From contig CAKVPH010000008.1 in the NCBI GenBank assembly GCA_934796775.1, positions 29,002 through 93,001 of the forward strand: DNA of 64,000 nucleotides, given 5' to 3'. Below the pieces are notes generated by a model. The model saw nothing but the letters and a program-made list of their open reading frames with translations. It ran no database searches and was not told where the DNA came from. This document shows positions 17,805-26,171 of this stretch, one piece after another. Within the stretch, counting starts at the first letter, position 1, and every line of letters starts with the position of its first letter. This stretch comes from an uncultured Clostridia bacterium (GTDB taxonomy: Bacteria; Bacillota; Clostridia; Christensenellales; Borkfalkiaceae). The position numbers and the translations under genes were made by a program.

Positions 17805-18656
17805 ATGAAATACGTCTGTTTTACGGCTGAAAAGATGCCGAGAGTAATGTATGCGCACGAATGTGTTATCGACGACGTAAAAACAAAAATGCGTTCAAAT
17901 TCGTATTACGAGCTTACGCTTGTAGAAGGCGGGGCTTTGCGCATAAAAAGCGATGAACTCGGCTTAGACGAAACCGCAACCGAAGGGCATTTTTTATTTA
18001 TGCCAAGCGGCGTTGCTTACGAAACTATCATTTACGGACAGATGAAACATAGTTGCGTGGCATTTTTTGCCGACGATAAATGCGAAATAGTAGACGAGCA
18101 AGACGTGGTTTTCAATAAATCCGATAATAGCGTTTTTATAAGCCTGGGAAAAATTTACGTTCCTGTTTCGGGTAAGGTTACAAAACTTAAAACAAAAGAC
18201 GTTATTTCGCGTATTATAGACGCTTGCAACGATCAGCAGGACGAATACGCAAATTTAAAATGTTCGCATCTTGCCGTTGAACTTCTTTTATCGGTTGCAA
18301 GAACGCAAAATCACGGCAGAAATTTGCCCAGCGACGAGTATTACGCCGAAAAAATAAACAAATATATTTCATTTTCTTACAGCGATCCCGAAATCTGTTT
18401 GAACCTTATTGCCGAAAAAGTCGGGTTGCACCCAAACTATTTAAGCGCGGTTTACAAACGCGTTACGGGCAATAACGTAATGGCGGCGGTAAGGGAATTA
18501 AGAATAACTCAGGCTAAAAAATTGCTTAAATTAAATAAATATCTGGTAAAAGACGTCGCAAGGCTCGTCGGCTTTACCGACTATAATTATTTTTCCGCCG
18601 TGTTCAAAAAGACGACCGGCGTTACCGCAGAAGAGTTTTATAAAGGTAAATGGTAA
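17805..18656 (+). CDS. AraC-family transcriptional regulator
   Basis: A 283-residue protein if started at the ATG at 17805 (upstream in-frame codons overlap the terminator). The N-terminal half is a cupin-like sensor domain ('MRSNSYYELTLVEGGALRIK', 'GHFLFMPSGVAYETII'). The C-terminal hundred residues hold the two helix-turn-helix motifs of AraC proteins: 'NLIAEKVGLHPNYLSAVYKRVTG' and 'VKDVARLVGFTDYNYFSAVFKKTTG'. It is coupled by overlapping stop and start codons to the glycosidase gene that follows, and sits beside the sugar operon, so it is the likely sugar-responsive regulator of this locus. Confidence 0.93.
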   Translation: MKYVCFTAEKMPRVMYAHECVIDDVKTKMRSNSYYELTLVEGGALRIKSDELGLDETATEGHFLFMPSGVAYETIIYGQMKHSCVAFFADDKCEIVDEQDVVFNKSDNSVFISLGKIYVPVSGKVTKLKTKDVISRIIDACNDQQDEYANLKCSHLAVELLLSVARTQNHGRNLPSDEYYAEKINKYISFSYSDPEICLNLIAEKVGLHPNYLSAVYKRVTGNNVMAAVRELRITQAKKLLKLNKYLVKDVARLVGFTDYNYFSAVFKKTTGVTAEEFYKGKW

Positions 18657-21169
18657 TGAAAAACGAAAATCTTTGTTTTAATAATTCACGCATCGAGTGT
18701 GTTAAAATAATTTTTAAAGATTACAAAAAGTGCGTCTATAAGGCGATTAACGGTACTTTAAACGATATAAAAGAAATAAAAAACGGATACGAAATCACTA
18801 TAAAAGACGAAGGCATGCGCGGAAGAAACCAGTGCCTTATCAAAGTAAGTTATTCGTCTGGCGGTTTTACATTTTTTCCGTTCTGCGTATCTGAAAAATC
18901 GCCCGTTTATTACAGAGAAGAAAACGTCGTAATAACTAAGGCTTGCGATCAAAGAAGTTACGAGCAAATAGCAAGCGAAATAGAAAATAGCATTTTAAAC
19001 GGCAAAACGCAAACCGAAACTAATCGGCTTGAAAAACAAAAACAAACGCAGCCAAGCGACGTAAAAAAACTTGACTGGCACAGATGTCCCACGTTTATGG
19101 CGATAGACGGAAACGTGAATATCTGGGAAGCGGGTTTTCGCGGTTTTCCTATCGAAGAAAAACAACATTTTGACTTATACGATTATTTTATCCCGCGCCA
19201 AAACTGGGACAGGCGCGATTTCGGAGACGATGCGAAGCGCATAGTTTACCGTTACTTTTTTGGACGCGGAATGGGTGCAAACAGCTCGGTTAAGCGCGAG
19301 AATTACAAAGGGTTTTATCCCTCTTTGATTGCAAAACTGAGCGACGGCGGAATAGATTATAAAATGCAGGCGTTTTGTGACGAAACAGGCATAGTCGGTT
19401 CTGATATCGGCACCGATTATTTAAACGCAATGTATCATTCTGCGGCGGTTGCTTTAAGCGAGGAAGAGATTGCTTTAGCTAAGCAGTCTGAAAGCAATAT
19501 AACCGTTCTGCGCGCAAAAATTACGGCTGAAAACAACCAAAATTCAGGCGCGATTGCGTATTTCAGGCTGCCAACCATAAACACGAACGTAATGGCGGAA
19601 ACAAAAAGTGCCGAACAAAAGATAGAAAACGGCTTAGGATATTATAAAAACGACGTATATATGTTGGTTAGCGTAGACGGAGTAAGGCAGGACGGCGAAG
19701 AATTTTCGTTCGTACTTAATCCCGGCGAAAGCGTAACCATAAAACTTTTGCTGTTCCATAAGCCGGTAAAAACCGGATTTGCAAAAACGCAGAACGAAAA
19801 CGATTTTGAACTGCGCTTAAAACAAAGAGAAAAACTATGGAACAAAACGATGGGCGATTTAAAAAAGTGGTCTTTTCCTGAAAAAACAATCGAAAAAGCG
19901 TTTAAAACAGGTTGTTTTCATCTTTTTGAATCTTGCTACGGCAAAAAAGAAAGCGAGCATTTTGCGCCTTGCGTAGGCGTTTATGCTCCGATAGGATCCG
20001 AAAGTTCGCCCGTTATGCAATTTTTTGATAGCGTCGGATTATCCGACCTTGCGGGAAAGTGTTTGAATATGTTTTTTGACCGCGAGCAAAAAAACGGCTT
20101 AATTCAGAATATGAAGGGCTATATGCTAGAAAACGGCGCAACTCTGTATAACGAATGGCTGCATTTTTGCTACACTAAAGATTATGAACAGTTAAAAAGA
20201 AATATCGAAAAAATACAAAAAGCCGCCGAATATATTATTAAATGGATAGAAAGAAACAAAGACGAAAAACCTTACGGCTTTGGCATGATAGACGGGCAGG
20301 TTGCCGATCCCGAAGATACTTTCCGTTCTTTTTCGCTTAATTCGTTTGCTTATGCGGGTTTAAACGGCGCGGCAAAGCTTTATAAGGCTGCAGGGCTTGA
20401 CGATTTGCGCGTAAAAACATATGCCGCAGAGCTTAAAAATAATGTGATAAAAGCATTCAGAGAGAATTTAAAAAGAGCTCCGCTCGTTCCGCTTAAAGAC
20501 GGTAGCTGGGTTCCGCTCGTCGCACCTTGGGCAGAAAATCGCGGCGCGTGTTCGCTGCATTTAAACGGCGAAATTTGTTTTTCTCATGCGTCGCACGTTT
20601 TAAAAGACAGCTTGTTATCCACTGCGTTTCTCGTCTATTACGGCATTTTCGATAAAAACTCGCCCGAGGCAAATATTATAGTCAATATTATGGCGGATTT
20701 GTATTCATATAATAACACCGGTTTTTCGCAACCGTATTATAGTTTGCTTCCGCTTATAAATCTTGCCCGCGGCGAAAAAAATGCATTTTTAGCCGAATAT
20801 TACACTGCGTTTATGACTATTGCCGACAGAGAAACATATTCTTTTTGGGAACATTATTTTCTTGCAACGCCGCACAAAACGCACGAACAGGCGTGGTTTT
20901 TAATGCGCACAAGATTTATGCTTTACCGTGAAGAGAACGAAAAACTTCTGCTTTTAACGGGTATTCCCGATAGTTGGCGTAAAATCGGCAAAAAAATAGT
21001 TATAAAAAACGCCCGTTCGCTATACGGTAAATTCAGTTTAAAAGTAAGCTTTTCAGCGGATAAAACAGAGTATGAATTTGAAAGCGAAAATGAAAAAATA
21101 TCCGCCTATATGTCAATTAACGGGCATTTGGTCGAAATTAAGCGCGGTGCGGGGTATATAGATAATTAA
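18656..21169 (+). CDS. Putative six-hairpin (alpha/alpha-barrel) glycosidase
   Basis: A protein of 837 residues. The ATG at 18656, sharing its first base with the AraC stop, is preferred to one at 18650 because AAAGG at 18642-18646 then has a spacing of 9. The N-terminal third is beta-rich, and the C-terminal half has helical repeats with aromatic motifs such as 'YNEWLHFCY', 'GMIDGQVADPEDTFRSFS' and 'HASHVLKDSLLS...', the arrangement of six-hairpin glycosidases such as GH63, GH78 or GH127-type enzymes. Candidate acids include the Glu of 'YNEW' and the Asp/Glu of 'DPED'. There is no signal peptide, so it probably degrades an imported oligosaccharide. The exact family is not settled. Confidence 0.7.
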   Translation: MKNENLCFNNSRIECVKIIFKDYKKCVYKAINGTLNDIKEIKNGYEITIKDEGMRGRNQCLIKVSYSSGGFTFFPFCVSEKSPVYYREENVVITKACDQRSYEQIASEIENSILNGKTQTETNRLEKQKQTQPSDVKKLDWHRCPTFMAIDGNVNIWEAGFRGFPIEEKQHFDLYDYFIPRQNWDRRDFGDDAKRIVYRYFFGRGMGANSSVKRENYKGFYPSLIAKLSDGGIDYKMQAFCDETGIVGSDIGTDYLNAMYHSAAVALSEEEIALAKQSESNITVLRAKITAENNQNSGAIAYFRLPTINTNVMAETKSAEQKIENGLGYYKNDVYMLVSVDGVRQDGEEFSFVLNPGESVTIKLLLFHKPVKTGFAKTQNENDFELRLKQREKLWNKTMGDLKKWSFPEKTIEKAFKTGCFHLFESCYGKKESEHFAPCVGVYAPIGSESSPVMQFFDSVGLSDLAGKCLNMFFDREQKNGLIQNMKGYMLENGATLYNEWLHFCYTKDYEQLKRNIEKIQKAAEYIIKWIERNKDEKPYGFGMIDGQVADPEDTFRSFSLNSFAYAGLNGAAKLYKAAGLDDLRVKTYAAELKNNVIKAFRENLKRAPLVPLKDGSWVPLVAPWAENRGACSLHLNGEICFSHASHVLKDSLLSTAFLVYYGIFDKNSPEANIIVNIMADLYSYNNTGFSQPYYSLLPLINLARGEKNAFLAEYYTAFMTIADRETYSFWEHYFLATPHKTHEQAWFLMRTRFMLYREENEKLLLLTGIPDSWRKIGKKIVIKNARSLYGKFSLKVSFSADKTEYEFESENEKISAYMSINGHLVEIKRGAGYIDN

Positions 21170-21242
21170 AAACGCAGACTAAAAAAAAATAAAAATGTTT
21201 GAAACAAAACTCCGCATTTTTTTAAAAATCGGTAAAAATCGG

Positions 21243-21271
21243 TTGTTTTTTTAAACTAAAAGATATATAAT
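21243..21271 (+). promoter_or_regulatory. Promoter of tRNA-Pro
   Basis: TTGTTT (21243-21248) and TATAAT (21266-21271) are 17 bp apart, about 40 bp before the tRNA. Confidence 0.65.
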
Positions 21272-21318
21272 AACAAATGCTGTTTCATTATAGTGAAGCT
21301 ATGGTGGGGCGGCGAAAA

Positions 21319-21395
21319 CGAGGCGTAGCGCAGTTTGGTAGCGCGCTTGGTTCGGGACCAAGAGGTCGTGGGTTCAAGTCCCGTCGCCTCGACCA
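21319..21395 (+). tRNA. tRNA-Pro (CGG)
   Basis: The acceptor arm CGAGGCG (21319-21325) pairs with CGCCTCG (21385-21391), followed by A and an encoded CCA. The anticodon stem CTTGG/CCAAG encloses the loop TTCGGGA, giving anticodon CGG. The T-arm holds GGTTCAAGTCCC. Its last 21 bases are repeated at 21688-21708. Confidence 0.95.
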
Positions 21396-21434
21396 AAAAA
21401 ATACACCGCACATTTTCGTGCGGTGTATTTTTTG
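21396..21434. terminator. Terminator of tRNA-Pro, usable in both directions
   Basis: ATACACCGCAC (21401-21411) pairs with GTGCGGTGTAT (21418-21428), flanked by A5 and T5. A closely similar hairpin lies at 28507-28537. Confidence 0.9.
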
Positions 21435-21450
21435 TGTTTACAGCATATGC

Positions 21451-21708
21451 CGACGGGACTTGATGGGGGAGCGCGTCAAAGCAAGCCTTTTTTTAAACAA
21501 ATCAATTTAATTGATTTGTTTGTCTATTAGGCTGCTTTTCCTTTTTCCAAAAAGTTTTTCAATACTTTTTGGAATGCCTTTTTGCGTGAGCCGACTTGTT
21601 TGCTTACGAAATATATAAAAGCTGAAAGTCTGAAAAGCAAACCAAACAGCCCTGTGTGGCTGTTTGCTGGGGCGGCGTGCAAAACGCCAAGTCCCGTCGC
21701 CTCGACCA
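21451..21708. repeat. tRNA-Pro fragments: inverted 13-mer and direct 21-mer
   Basis: The 3' 21 bases of tRNA-Pro (21375-21395) recur exactly at 21688-21708. Ahead of this copy, TGGGGCGGCG (21668-21677) repeats the sequence at 21305-21314, just 5' of the tRNA gene. So the second copy looks like a tRNA-Pro locus with its middle deleted. In addition, 21451-21463 is the reverse complement of 13 bases of the T-arm and acceptor. No integrase is seen nearby. Confidence 0.85.
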
Positions 21709-21842
21709 TAAGAAAAGCATAGGTTTGATACAATTTGTGTCAGACCTTTTTTCTTTGCAGATAGGAAACTTTATCCTTTCCGTCGGCATACTTTGGAGTC
21801 TTGCAGAAGAGCCAAACGGCATTTTTACAAGGCTCTTTTTCT
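21495..21842. repeat. Cluster of strong hairpins downstream of tRNA-Pro
   Basis: Four hairpins lie in a stretch with no supported gene. They are AAACAAATCAATT/AATTGATTTGTTT (21495-21521, one-base centre), TTCCAAAAAGT/ACTTTTTGGAA (21545-21574), CAAACAGCC/GGCTGTTTG (21643-21666) and AAGAGCC/GGCTCTT with a T-run (21807-21842). Confidence 0.8.
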
Positions 21843-21848
21843 ATTTTT

Positions 21849-21905
21849 ATGTTGCTACGGAACGAAAGCCTTATCAACGGGACGATAGATGTTGCTACGG
21901 AACGA
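21849..21905. repeat. 17-bp direct repeat
   Basis: ATGTTGCTACGGAACGA occurs at 21849-21865 and again at 21889-21905, 40 bp apart, just past the stop of the minus-strand operon. Confidence 0.9.
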
Positions 21906-21935
21906 TTGATTTCATGATATTGTTTCGATGATGTG

Positions 21936-22949
21936 TTAATATGAAGCGTGTCTGTTTCCTGTTTCGAGAGAGCGGATTTGATTCATTTCTTCATCCGACA
22001 ATTCAAAATCGAATATATCGTAATTTTCGGCTATATGCGCTTCGTTGCTCGAACCGGGAATTGCGATATTTCCTTCTTGCAAGTGCCAACGAAGCAGTAC
22101 TTGCGCCGAAGTTTTGCCATGCGCTTGCGCTACCGACGAAATAATGGGATCGTTAAACATTTCCTGCGTATGACTTCTTCCGCCGAGCGGAAACCAACTT
22201 TCCAGAACGGTCCCGTACTGCGCTATATGCTTTTTCATTGTCTGCCCCTGATAGTGGGGATGCGTTTCGTTTTGCAAAAGCGCAGGCTTGATGCTCGTTG
22301 CGTTTACAAGTCGGTCAAAGTCGCTCGGTTCATAATAATTAGACAATCCGATACTGCGCAGTTTGCCGCTTTGCACGGCGCGTTCCATTGCCTTGTAAGC
22401 ATTTACGTCGTTGCTCGGCTGAGAGTGATGCAAAATCATCAGGTCGATATAATCAAGACCGAGCCTTTGTAAAGATGCGTTGATAGCGGCATCGCCGTTG
22501 TTGAAATCCGCCGTCCACATTTTGGTGGTGACAAAAACTTCTTCTCGCGTTACCAAACCTTCGCTTATCGCGCGTCTGATACCTCTGCCGACGCCTTCTT
22601 CGTTTCCGTAAATACGGGCAGTATCGATCAGACGGTAACCGTCGCGGAGTGCCCAATATACCGAATTTTCTGCCTGACTGTTGGAAAGCGTATACGTTCC
22701 GATGCCGAGAATGGGCATTTTAATGCCGTTGTTAAGCGTAACCGTTTTTGTCTCGAAATCAAAAATCAAATCTTTATTTACGATTTCAACGGAACTATTG
22801 CCTTGATTGCCGGAATCCGGCGAATCGTTGCCCGAATTATTATTGCCTGAATTATTATTGCCTGAATTATTATTGCCGGAGCAACCGACAAACGATAGAC
22901 AAAGTGCAATACTTAATAAAAGTGCAGAAACGATTTTTATAATTTTCAT
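21936..22949 (-). CDS. Lipoprotein aldo/keto reductase
   Basis: A protein of 337 residues from the ATG at 22949, which follows GGAGG at 8 bp; longer in-frame versions lack a site. The lipoprotein signal ends in LSFVGC (Cys23) and leads into a Gly/Asn/Ser linker with a tandem GNNNS repeat. From about residue 65 the aldo/keto reductase barrel is complete, with the catalytic tetrad visible as Asp and Tyr in 'LIDTARIYGNE', Lys in 'FVTTKMW' and His in 'LMILHHSQ', and the NADPH-binding end 'AIPGSSNEAHI'. Members normally reduce aldehydes in the cytosol with NADPH. An outward-facing one is odd. It is the last gene of a seven-gene operon that also encodes a cytosolic relative (26172-27023). Confidence 0.88.
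   Translation of the reverse strand: MKIIKIVSALLLSIALCLSFVGCSGNNNSGNNNSGNNNSGNDSPDSGNQGNSSVEIVNKDLIFDFETKTVTLNNGIKMPILGIGTYTLSNSQAENSVYWALRDGYRLIDTARIYGNEEGVGRGIRRAISEGLVTREEVFVTTKMWTADFNNGDAAINASLQRLGLDYIDLMILHHSQPSNDVNAYKAMERAVQSGKLRSIGLSNYYEPSDFDRLVNATSIKPALLQNETHPHYQGQTMKKHIAQYGTVLESWFPLGGRSHTQEMFNDPIISSVAQAHGKTSAQVLLRWHLQEGNIAIPGSSNEAHIAENYDIFDFELSDEEMNQIRSLETGNRHASY
22834..22878 (-). repeat. 15-bp tandem repeat coding the lipoprotein linker
   Basis: Three copies of GAATTATTATTGCCT (22834-22848, 22849-22863, 22864-22878, the last base varying) encode successive SGNNN units. Such a tract can change length by slippage without a frameshift. Confidence 0.9.
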
Positions 22950-22965
22950 AGAAATTTCCTCCGTG

Positions 22966-24024
22966 TTAATTTGTCGGCGCGTTGGTCCATATCCACTTTC
23001 CGTCGCGTTTTTCATAGTAAGACGTGCCGCTTAAAGTCCACGTTCCGTGACTGCCGTATATACGCGCCTCGATTATGTTTGTGTGTTCGATTTCCGCGCG
23101 ATTGCCGCTAATTGCAACGTTTAATTTTGTATTGTTTATGTTTATGTAATACATATTGCCGGCGGCAATATCGTCAAGCCACTCTTGTTTTGTCTGAGTC
23201 GCGCCCGTAATGTGACGAAGAATAAGTTTATCGTCCATAAGTTCGGCAAGGGTTGCGGTATCTTGCTCAACCATTGCTTTCAGCCTACGGGTATAGACTT
23301 CTTTTAATGCCTGTTCGTCGGATTTCTCGTCGCCACCCGAAAAGTCGATATTCAAATCTTTAATAAATTTTGTCACGGTATTTTTGGTTTCCTCCCGATT
23401 ATTTTGCGCCGTCGTTCCCTGAACCGCCAAGCCGTTTAATACGGTTGCGCTTTGCAACTGACTGCGAATTGCCGATACGCTCGAACCCAATCCGCTTCCC
23501 GCGTGCGTGCAGAACGGAATTACCGTTTTACCCGAAAAATCATAACTTTCCGTAAACGTCCGTATTATCATAGGGCAAGTGCCGTTCCATATAGGGTAAC
23601 CGATGAAAATCACGTCGTATTTATCAAAGTCCGCAATCGTATTTTTTATTGCGGGACGAGCATTTTCGCTTGTTTCCCGACGGGAAACTTCTAGCATTTC
23701 GCTGTATACGTCGGGATAGGGAACGACAGGCTGAATAGCGAATAAGTCGGCGTTTATTTCTTCGGCAATCATCTCGGCAACGATTTCCGTATTGCCTTTT
23801 TCGATGTAACCGACCTGCCAATTTTCTCCGCGGCGAGAAAAATACGCCACTATTGCATTACCGTTTGACTCGATAATACCGCTTGAACCGTCCGATATTT
23901 CATCCGAAACGTCGTTGTTTTTCCCTGTGCCTAGGACATTGTTACTTCCACAGCCGACAAAAATCGTGACCGACAAACAAAGTATTATTAACACCAAAAA
24001 CGTTAAATTATATCGTTTTTTCAT
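22966..24024 (-). CDS. Lipoprotein fusion of flavodoxin and SnoaL/DUF4440-like domain
   Basis: A 352-residue protein with the lipobox IFVGC (Cys25) and a Ser/Asp/Asn linker. Residues about 57-215 form a flavodoxin of the Flavodoxin_4 type: 'IVAYFSRRGEN' start, 'KGNTEIVAEMIAE' FMN-phosphate helix, 'VIFIGYPIWNGTCPM' and 'PFCTHAGSGLGSS'. Residues about 230-352 look like a DUF4440/SnoaL-type cone ('LKAMVEQDTATLAELMDDKLILRHITG...QEWLDDIAAGNMYY', 'GTWTLSGTSYYEKRDGKWIWT'). GAGGG precedes the start by 6 bp. A cytosolic flavodoxin of the same family begins the operon (27043-27561). An electron carrier on the outer face, fused to a ligand-binding domain, suggests extracytoplasmic redox chemistry; that is inference. 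Confidence 0.85.
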   Translation of the reverse strand: MKKRYNLTFLVLIILCLSVTIFVGCGSNNVLGTGKNNDVSDEISDGSSGIIESNGNAIVAYFSRRGENWQVGYIEKGNTEIVAEMIAEEINADLFAIQPVVPYPDVYSEMLEVSRRETSENARPAIKNTIADFDKYDVIFIGYPIWNGTCPMIIRTFTESYDFSGKTVIPFCTHAGSGLGSSVSAIRSQLQSATVLNGLAVQGTTAQNNREETKNTVTKFIKDLNIDFSGGDEKSDEQALKEVYTRRLKAMVEQDTATLAELMDDKLILRHITGATQTKQEWLDDIAAGNMYYININNTKLNVAISGNRAEIEHTNIIEARIYGSHGTWTLSGTSYYEKRDGKWIWTNAPTN

Positions 24025-24038
24025 ATTAAACCCTCGGT

Positions 24039-25145
24039 TTATTCAAAAGTTTGCGCAACTTTTTGCAAAAAGTTGCGGATCGTAAGATGTTGCGGACAGA
24101 CTCTTTCACACTTGCCGCATTTAATGCAATCGCTTGCTTTGCCGTGACCTTTCGAAACGTAATTGTTGTAATAGACGTGGCCGTTGCTTCGTCCGTCGAG
24201 TCGTTTGTCTTCATTGAGAAGCGCAAAATATTCGGGTATCGCTATTTTTTTCGGGCAACCGTCCACACAATAACGGCAAGCCGTACAAGGCACGGCGGTC
24301 GCATTATTAATGGTTTCCGCAGCGGTTTTCACAAGTTCGTTTTCTTTGTCCGACAGTGGAATAAAGTTTTCCATATAGGAAATATTGTCCGCAACCTGTT
24401 CTTCCGTTGACATTCCGGAAAGAACCGTCATTACGTTTTCAAGGCTTGCCGCATATCGTATTCCCCAAGACGCAATCGACGCCCGCGTATTGAACTCCGT
24501 ATACGCAGATTTTACTTTTTCGGGGACGTTTACGAGCGCGCCGCCTTTGAGCGGCTCCATTACGATAACGGGCACGTTATGTTTCGTTGCGACTTCGTAA
24601 CACGCTCTCGCTTCAATGGTGGGGCTGTCCCAATCGAGATAGTTTATTTGCAGTTGAACGTATTCGGCTTCGGGGTGTTCGCAAAGAATTTGATCCAAAA
24701 GTTTTGAATTGTCGTGATAGGAGAACCCGATGTGCTTTATAAAACCTTGCTCTTTCTTTTTTGCAATAAACCCGAAAGCGTCCAGTTTTTGCACCTTTGC
24801 ATACTGCGCGGCATTCAGAGCGTGAAGCCAATAATAATCGATATAATCAACGCCGAGTCGGTTTAATTGCTCGTTGAAAATACGTTCCATATCGTCGGAC
24901 GTATTTACGATAAACATAGGCATTTTCGTCGTAATCGTAAACTTATCCCGGGAATATCTTTCCACAACCGCATGCTTTACGGCTTCTTCGCTTTTTCCGC
25001 CGTGATAGACGTAGGCAGTATCGAAATATGTAAAACCTTTGGCAAGAAATTCATCCGCCATTTTTTCAAATCGAGAGATATCGATATTCGCATAATCGCC
25101 GTTTATTACGGGCAATCTCATACATCCGAAACCTAATTTTTTCAT
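24039..25145 (-). CDS. Aldo/keto reductase with C-terminal ferredoxin domain
   Basis: A 368-residue protein without a signal peptide. Residues 1-270 form an aldo/keto reductase barrel ('TYFDTAYVYHGGKSEEAV' with Asp and Tyr, 'FTITTKMP' Lys, 'YYWLHALN' His). From about 285, Cys motifs 'CTACRYCVDGCP' and 'CIKCGKCERVCP' would bind two [4Fe-4S] clusters. This architecture is a known subgroup of predicted oxidoreductases, which probably take electrons from ferredoxin or flavodoxin instead of NADPH. It lies between the DUF1893 gene (one base downstream of its stop) and the lipoprotein flavodoxin (14 bp), in the same operon. GAGG lies 7 bp before the start. Confidence 0.92.
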   Translation of the reverse strand: MKKLGFGCMRLPVINGDYANIDISRFEKMADEFLAKGFTYFDTAYVYHGGKSEEAVKHAVVERYSRDKFTITTKMPMFIVNTSDDMERIFNEQLNRLGVDYIDYYWLHALNAAQYAKVQKLDAFGFIAKKKEQGFIKHIGFSYHDNSKLLDQILCEHPEAEYVQLQINYLDWDSPTIEARACYEVATKHNVPVIVMEPLKGGALVNVPEKVKSAYTEFNTRASIASWGIRYAASLENVMTVLSGMSTEEQVADNISYMENFIPLSDKENELVKTAAETINNATAVPCTACRYCVDGCPKKIAIPEYFALLNEDKRLDGRSNGHVYYNNYVSKGHGKASDCIKCGKCERVCPQHLTIRNFLQKVAQTFE

Positions 25146-25146
25146 A

Positions 25147-25572
25147 TTACACCTCGCTTTTTATCATTAAAATTTGTTTTTGTTTCAACGCGACGAACGC
25201 GTCGTCCGGATTGTCTATATCCACTACGGTTTGTTCCATAGGACACATCCCGGTGCCTGAACGGTTGATAATCTTATCGGCTATTGTCCCGTAAGCGAAA
25301 GGAATGCGGTATTTTCGGAAAATGTCTATCGCGCTTTCGCTTATGACTTCCGCATAGACTTCTTTTACTTTTCCTTTTACCATCAACAATGCCGCCGCTT
25401 TTCCGACCACTTTATCCGCAACGCTTGCGCCGCAAAGCAAATCGTGGTTATCCGACAAAATCGAAAGAAGAGTTTTTATTCCACGCTCGTTATACGTTTG
25501 TGCGGTATCGCCGCAAACAATCGCCAAAGTGTGATTTTCGAGCCTTTTCCGAGCCTTATCGAGCGTCGTCAT
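25147..25572 (-). CDS. DUF1893 family protein
   Basis: A 141-residue protein beginning 'TTLDKARKRLENHTLAIVCGD' with the characteristic 'GIKTLLSIL', 'GASVADKVVGKAAALLMVKGKVKEVYAEVIS' and 'CPMEQTV' segments of DUF1893 (COG-type cytosolic protein, related in fold to deaminase-like domains). Its biochemical role is unknown. The start overlaps the end of the ECF S-component gene by 17 bp, and the stop is one base from the next start, so translation is coupled through this part of the operon. Pairs of DUF1893 and ECF transporter genes suggest a link to a cofactor or nucleotide; this is inference. Confidence 0.85.
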   Translation of the reverse strand: MTTLDKARKRLENHTLAIVCGDTAQTYNERGIKTLLSILSDNHDLLCGASVADKVVGKAAALLMVKGKVKEVYAEVISESAIDIFRKYRIPFAYGTIADKIINRSGTGMCPMEQTVVDIDNPDDAFVALKQKQILMIKSEV

Positions 25573-26122
25573 TTTTAATTACCTTTGCAAGAATAATCAC
25601 GATAACGGGAACGATAATCGCCTGCACGTAAAGTCCGATAAGTCCGGCTTGAATAACGTTCCGGATTGCCGTTATATTTTGTCCCGCTATAAGACCGGAA
25701 ATAACGTTTACCGTTCTGCCGCACAGTTGAGCGACGATTACCGCAGGAAAAGCGTAAAGCGAATTTTGCGTGATTTTTTTAGCAAACAAACCGCTTACCA
25801 ATCCGAACACGGCAAGTTCAAGAGCCATAAAAGGCAATCTTCCGAGCGCGGGCATAGCGTTTCCGAGCGCAAGCGTGGTAAAGCCGTAACTAAGTACGGG
25901 CGATAAAATACCTACGCCCAAGCCCCACATATAACCGAGCAGACATCCCGAAAGCAAGACCGGCAAAAACATAGGAAGCCACGTAATTCCCGCCGACGCA
26001 CCGACGGCAATATGTGCAAGTTGCGGCAGAGCAACGGCAAGAATTATGCACAAAAGCGATACCGCGCTTTTAATAGTGATATGGATTTTTACCGTAAATC
26101 TTTCCAATACTGCATCTAACAT
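25556..26122 (-). CDS. ECF-type transporter S component
   Basis: A 188-residue membrane protein with about six hydrophobic segments. Its start is set at 26122, where GGAG stands 6-7 bp upstream; a longer in-frame start at 26140 would put this Shine-Dalgarno inside the gene. Features such as 'GITWLPMFLPVLLSGCLLGYMWGLGVGILSPVLSYGF' and 'LPFMALELAVFGLVSGLFAKK' are those of substrate-binding S components of energy-coupling-factor importers. No A, A' or T component is near, so it must share a group II ECF module. Its vitamin or cofactor cannot be told from sequence; a flavin or nicotinamide-like ligand would suit an operon of flavodoxins and reductases. Confidence 0.8.
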   Translation of the reverse strand: MLDAVLERFTVKIHITIKSAVSLLCIILAVALPQLAHIAVGASAGITWLPMFLPVLLSGCLLGYMWGLGVGILSPVLSYGFTTLALGNAMPALGRLPFMALELAVFGLVSGLFAKKITQNSLYAFPAVIVAQLCGRTVNVISGLIAGQNITAIRNVIQAGLIGLYVQAIIVPVIVIILAKVIKNDDAR

Positions 26123-26171
26123 AAAAAACTCCTTTTTCATTTTTATTTTAATTTTTTTATTCCGCGTAATT

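Noticed and set aside
21277..21510. A 77-codon plus-strand frame
   Set aside because: It is translated from tRNA-Pro.
22834..22878. The 15-bp tandem repeat as a CRISPR-like array
   Set aside because: Units are contiguous without spacers and lie in a lipoprotein linker.
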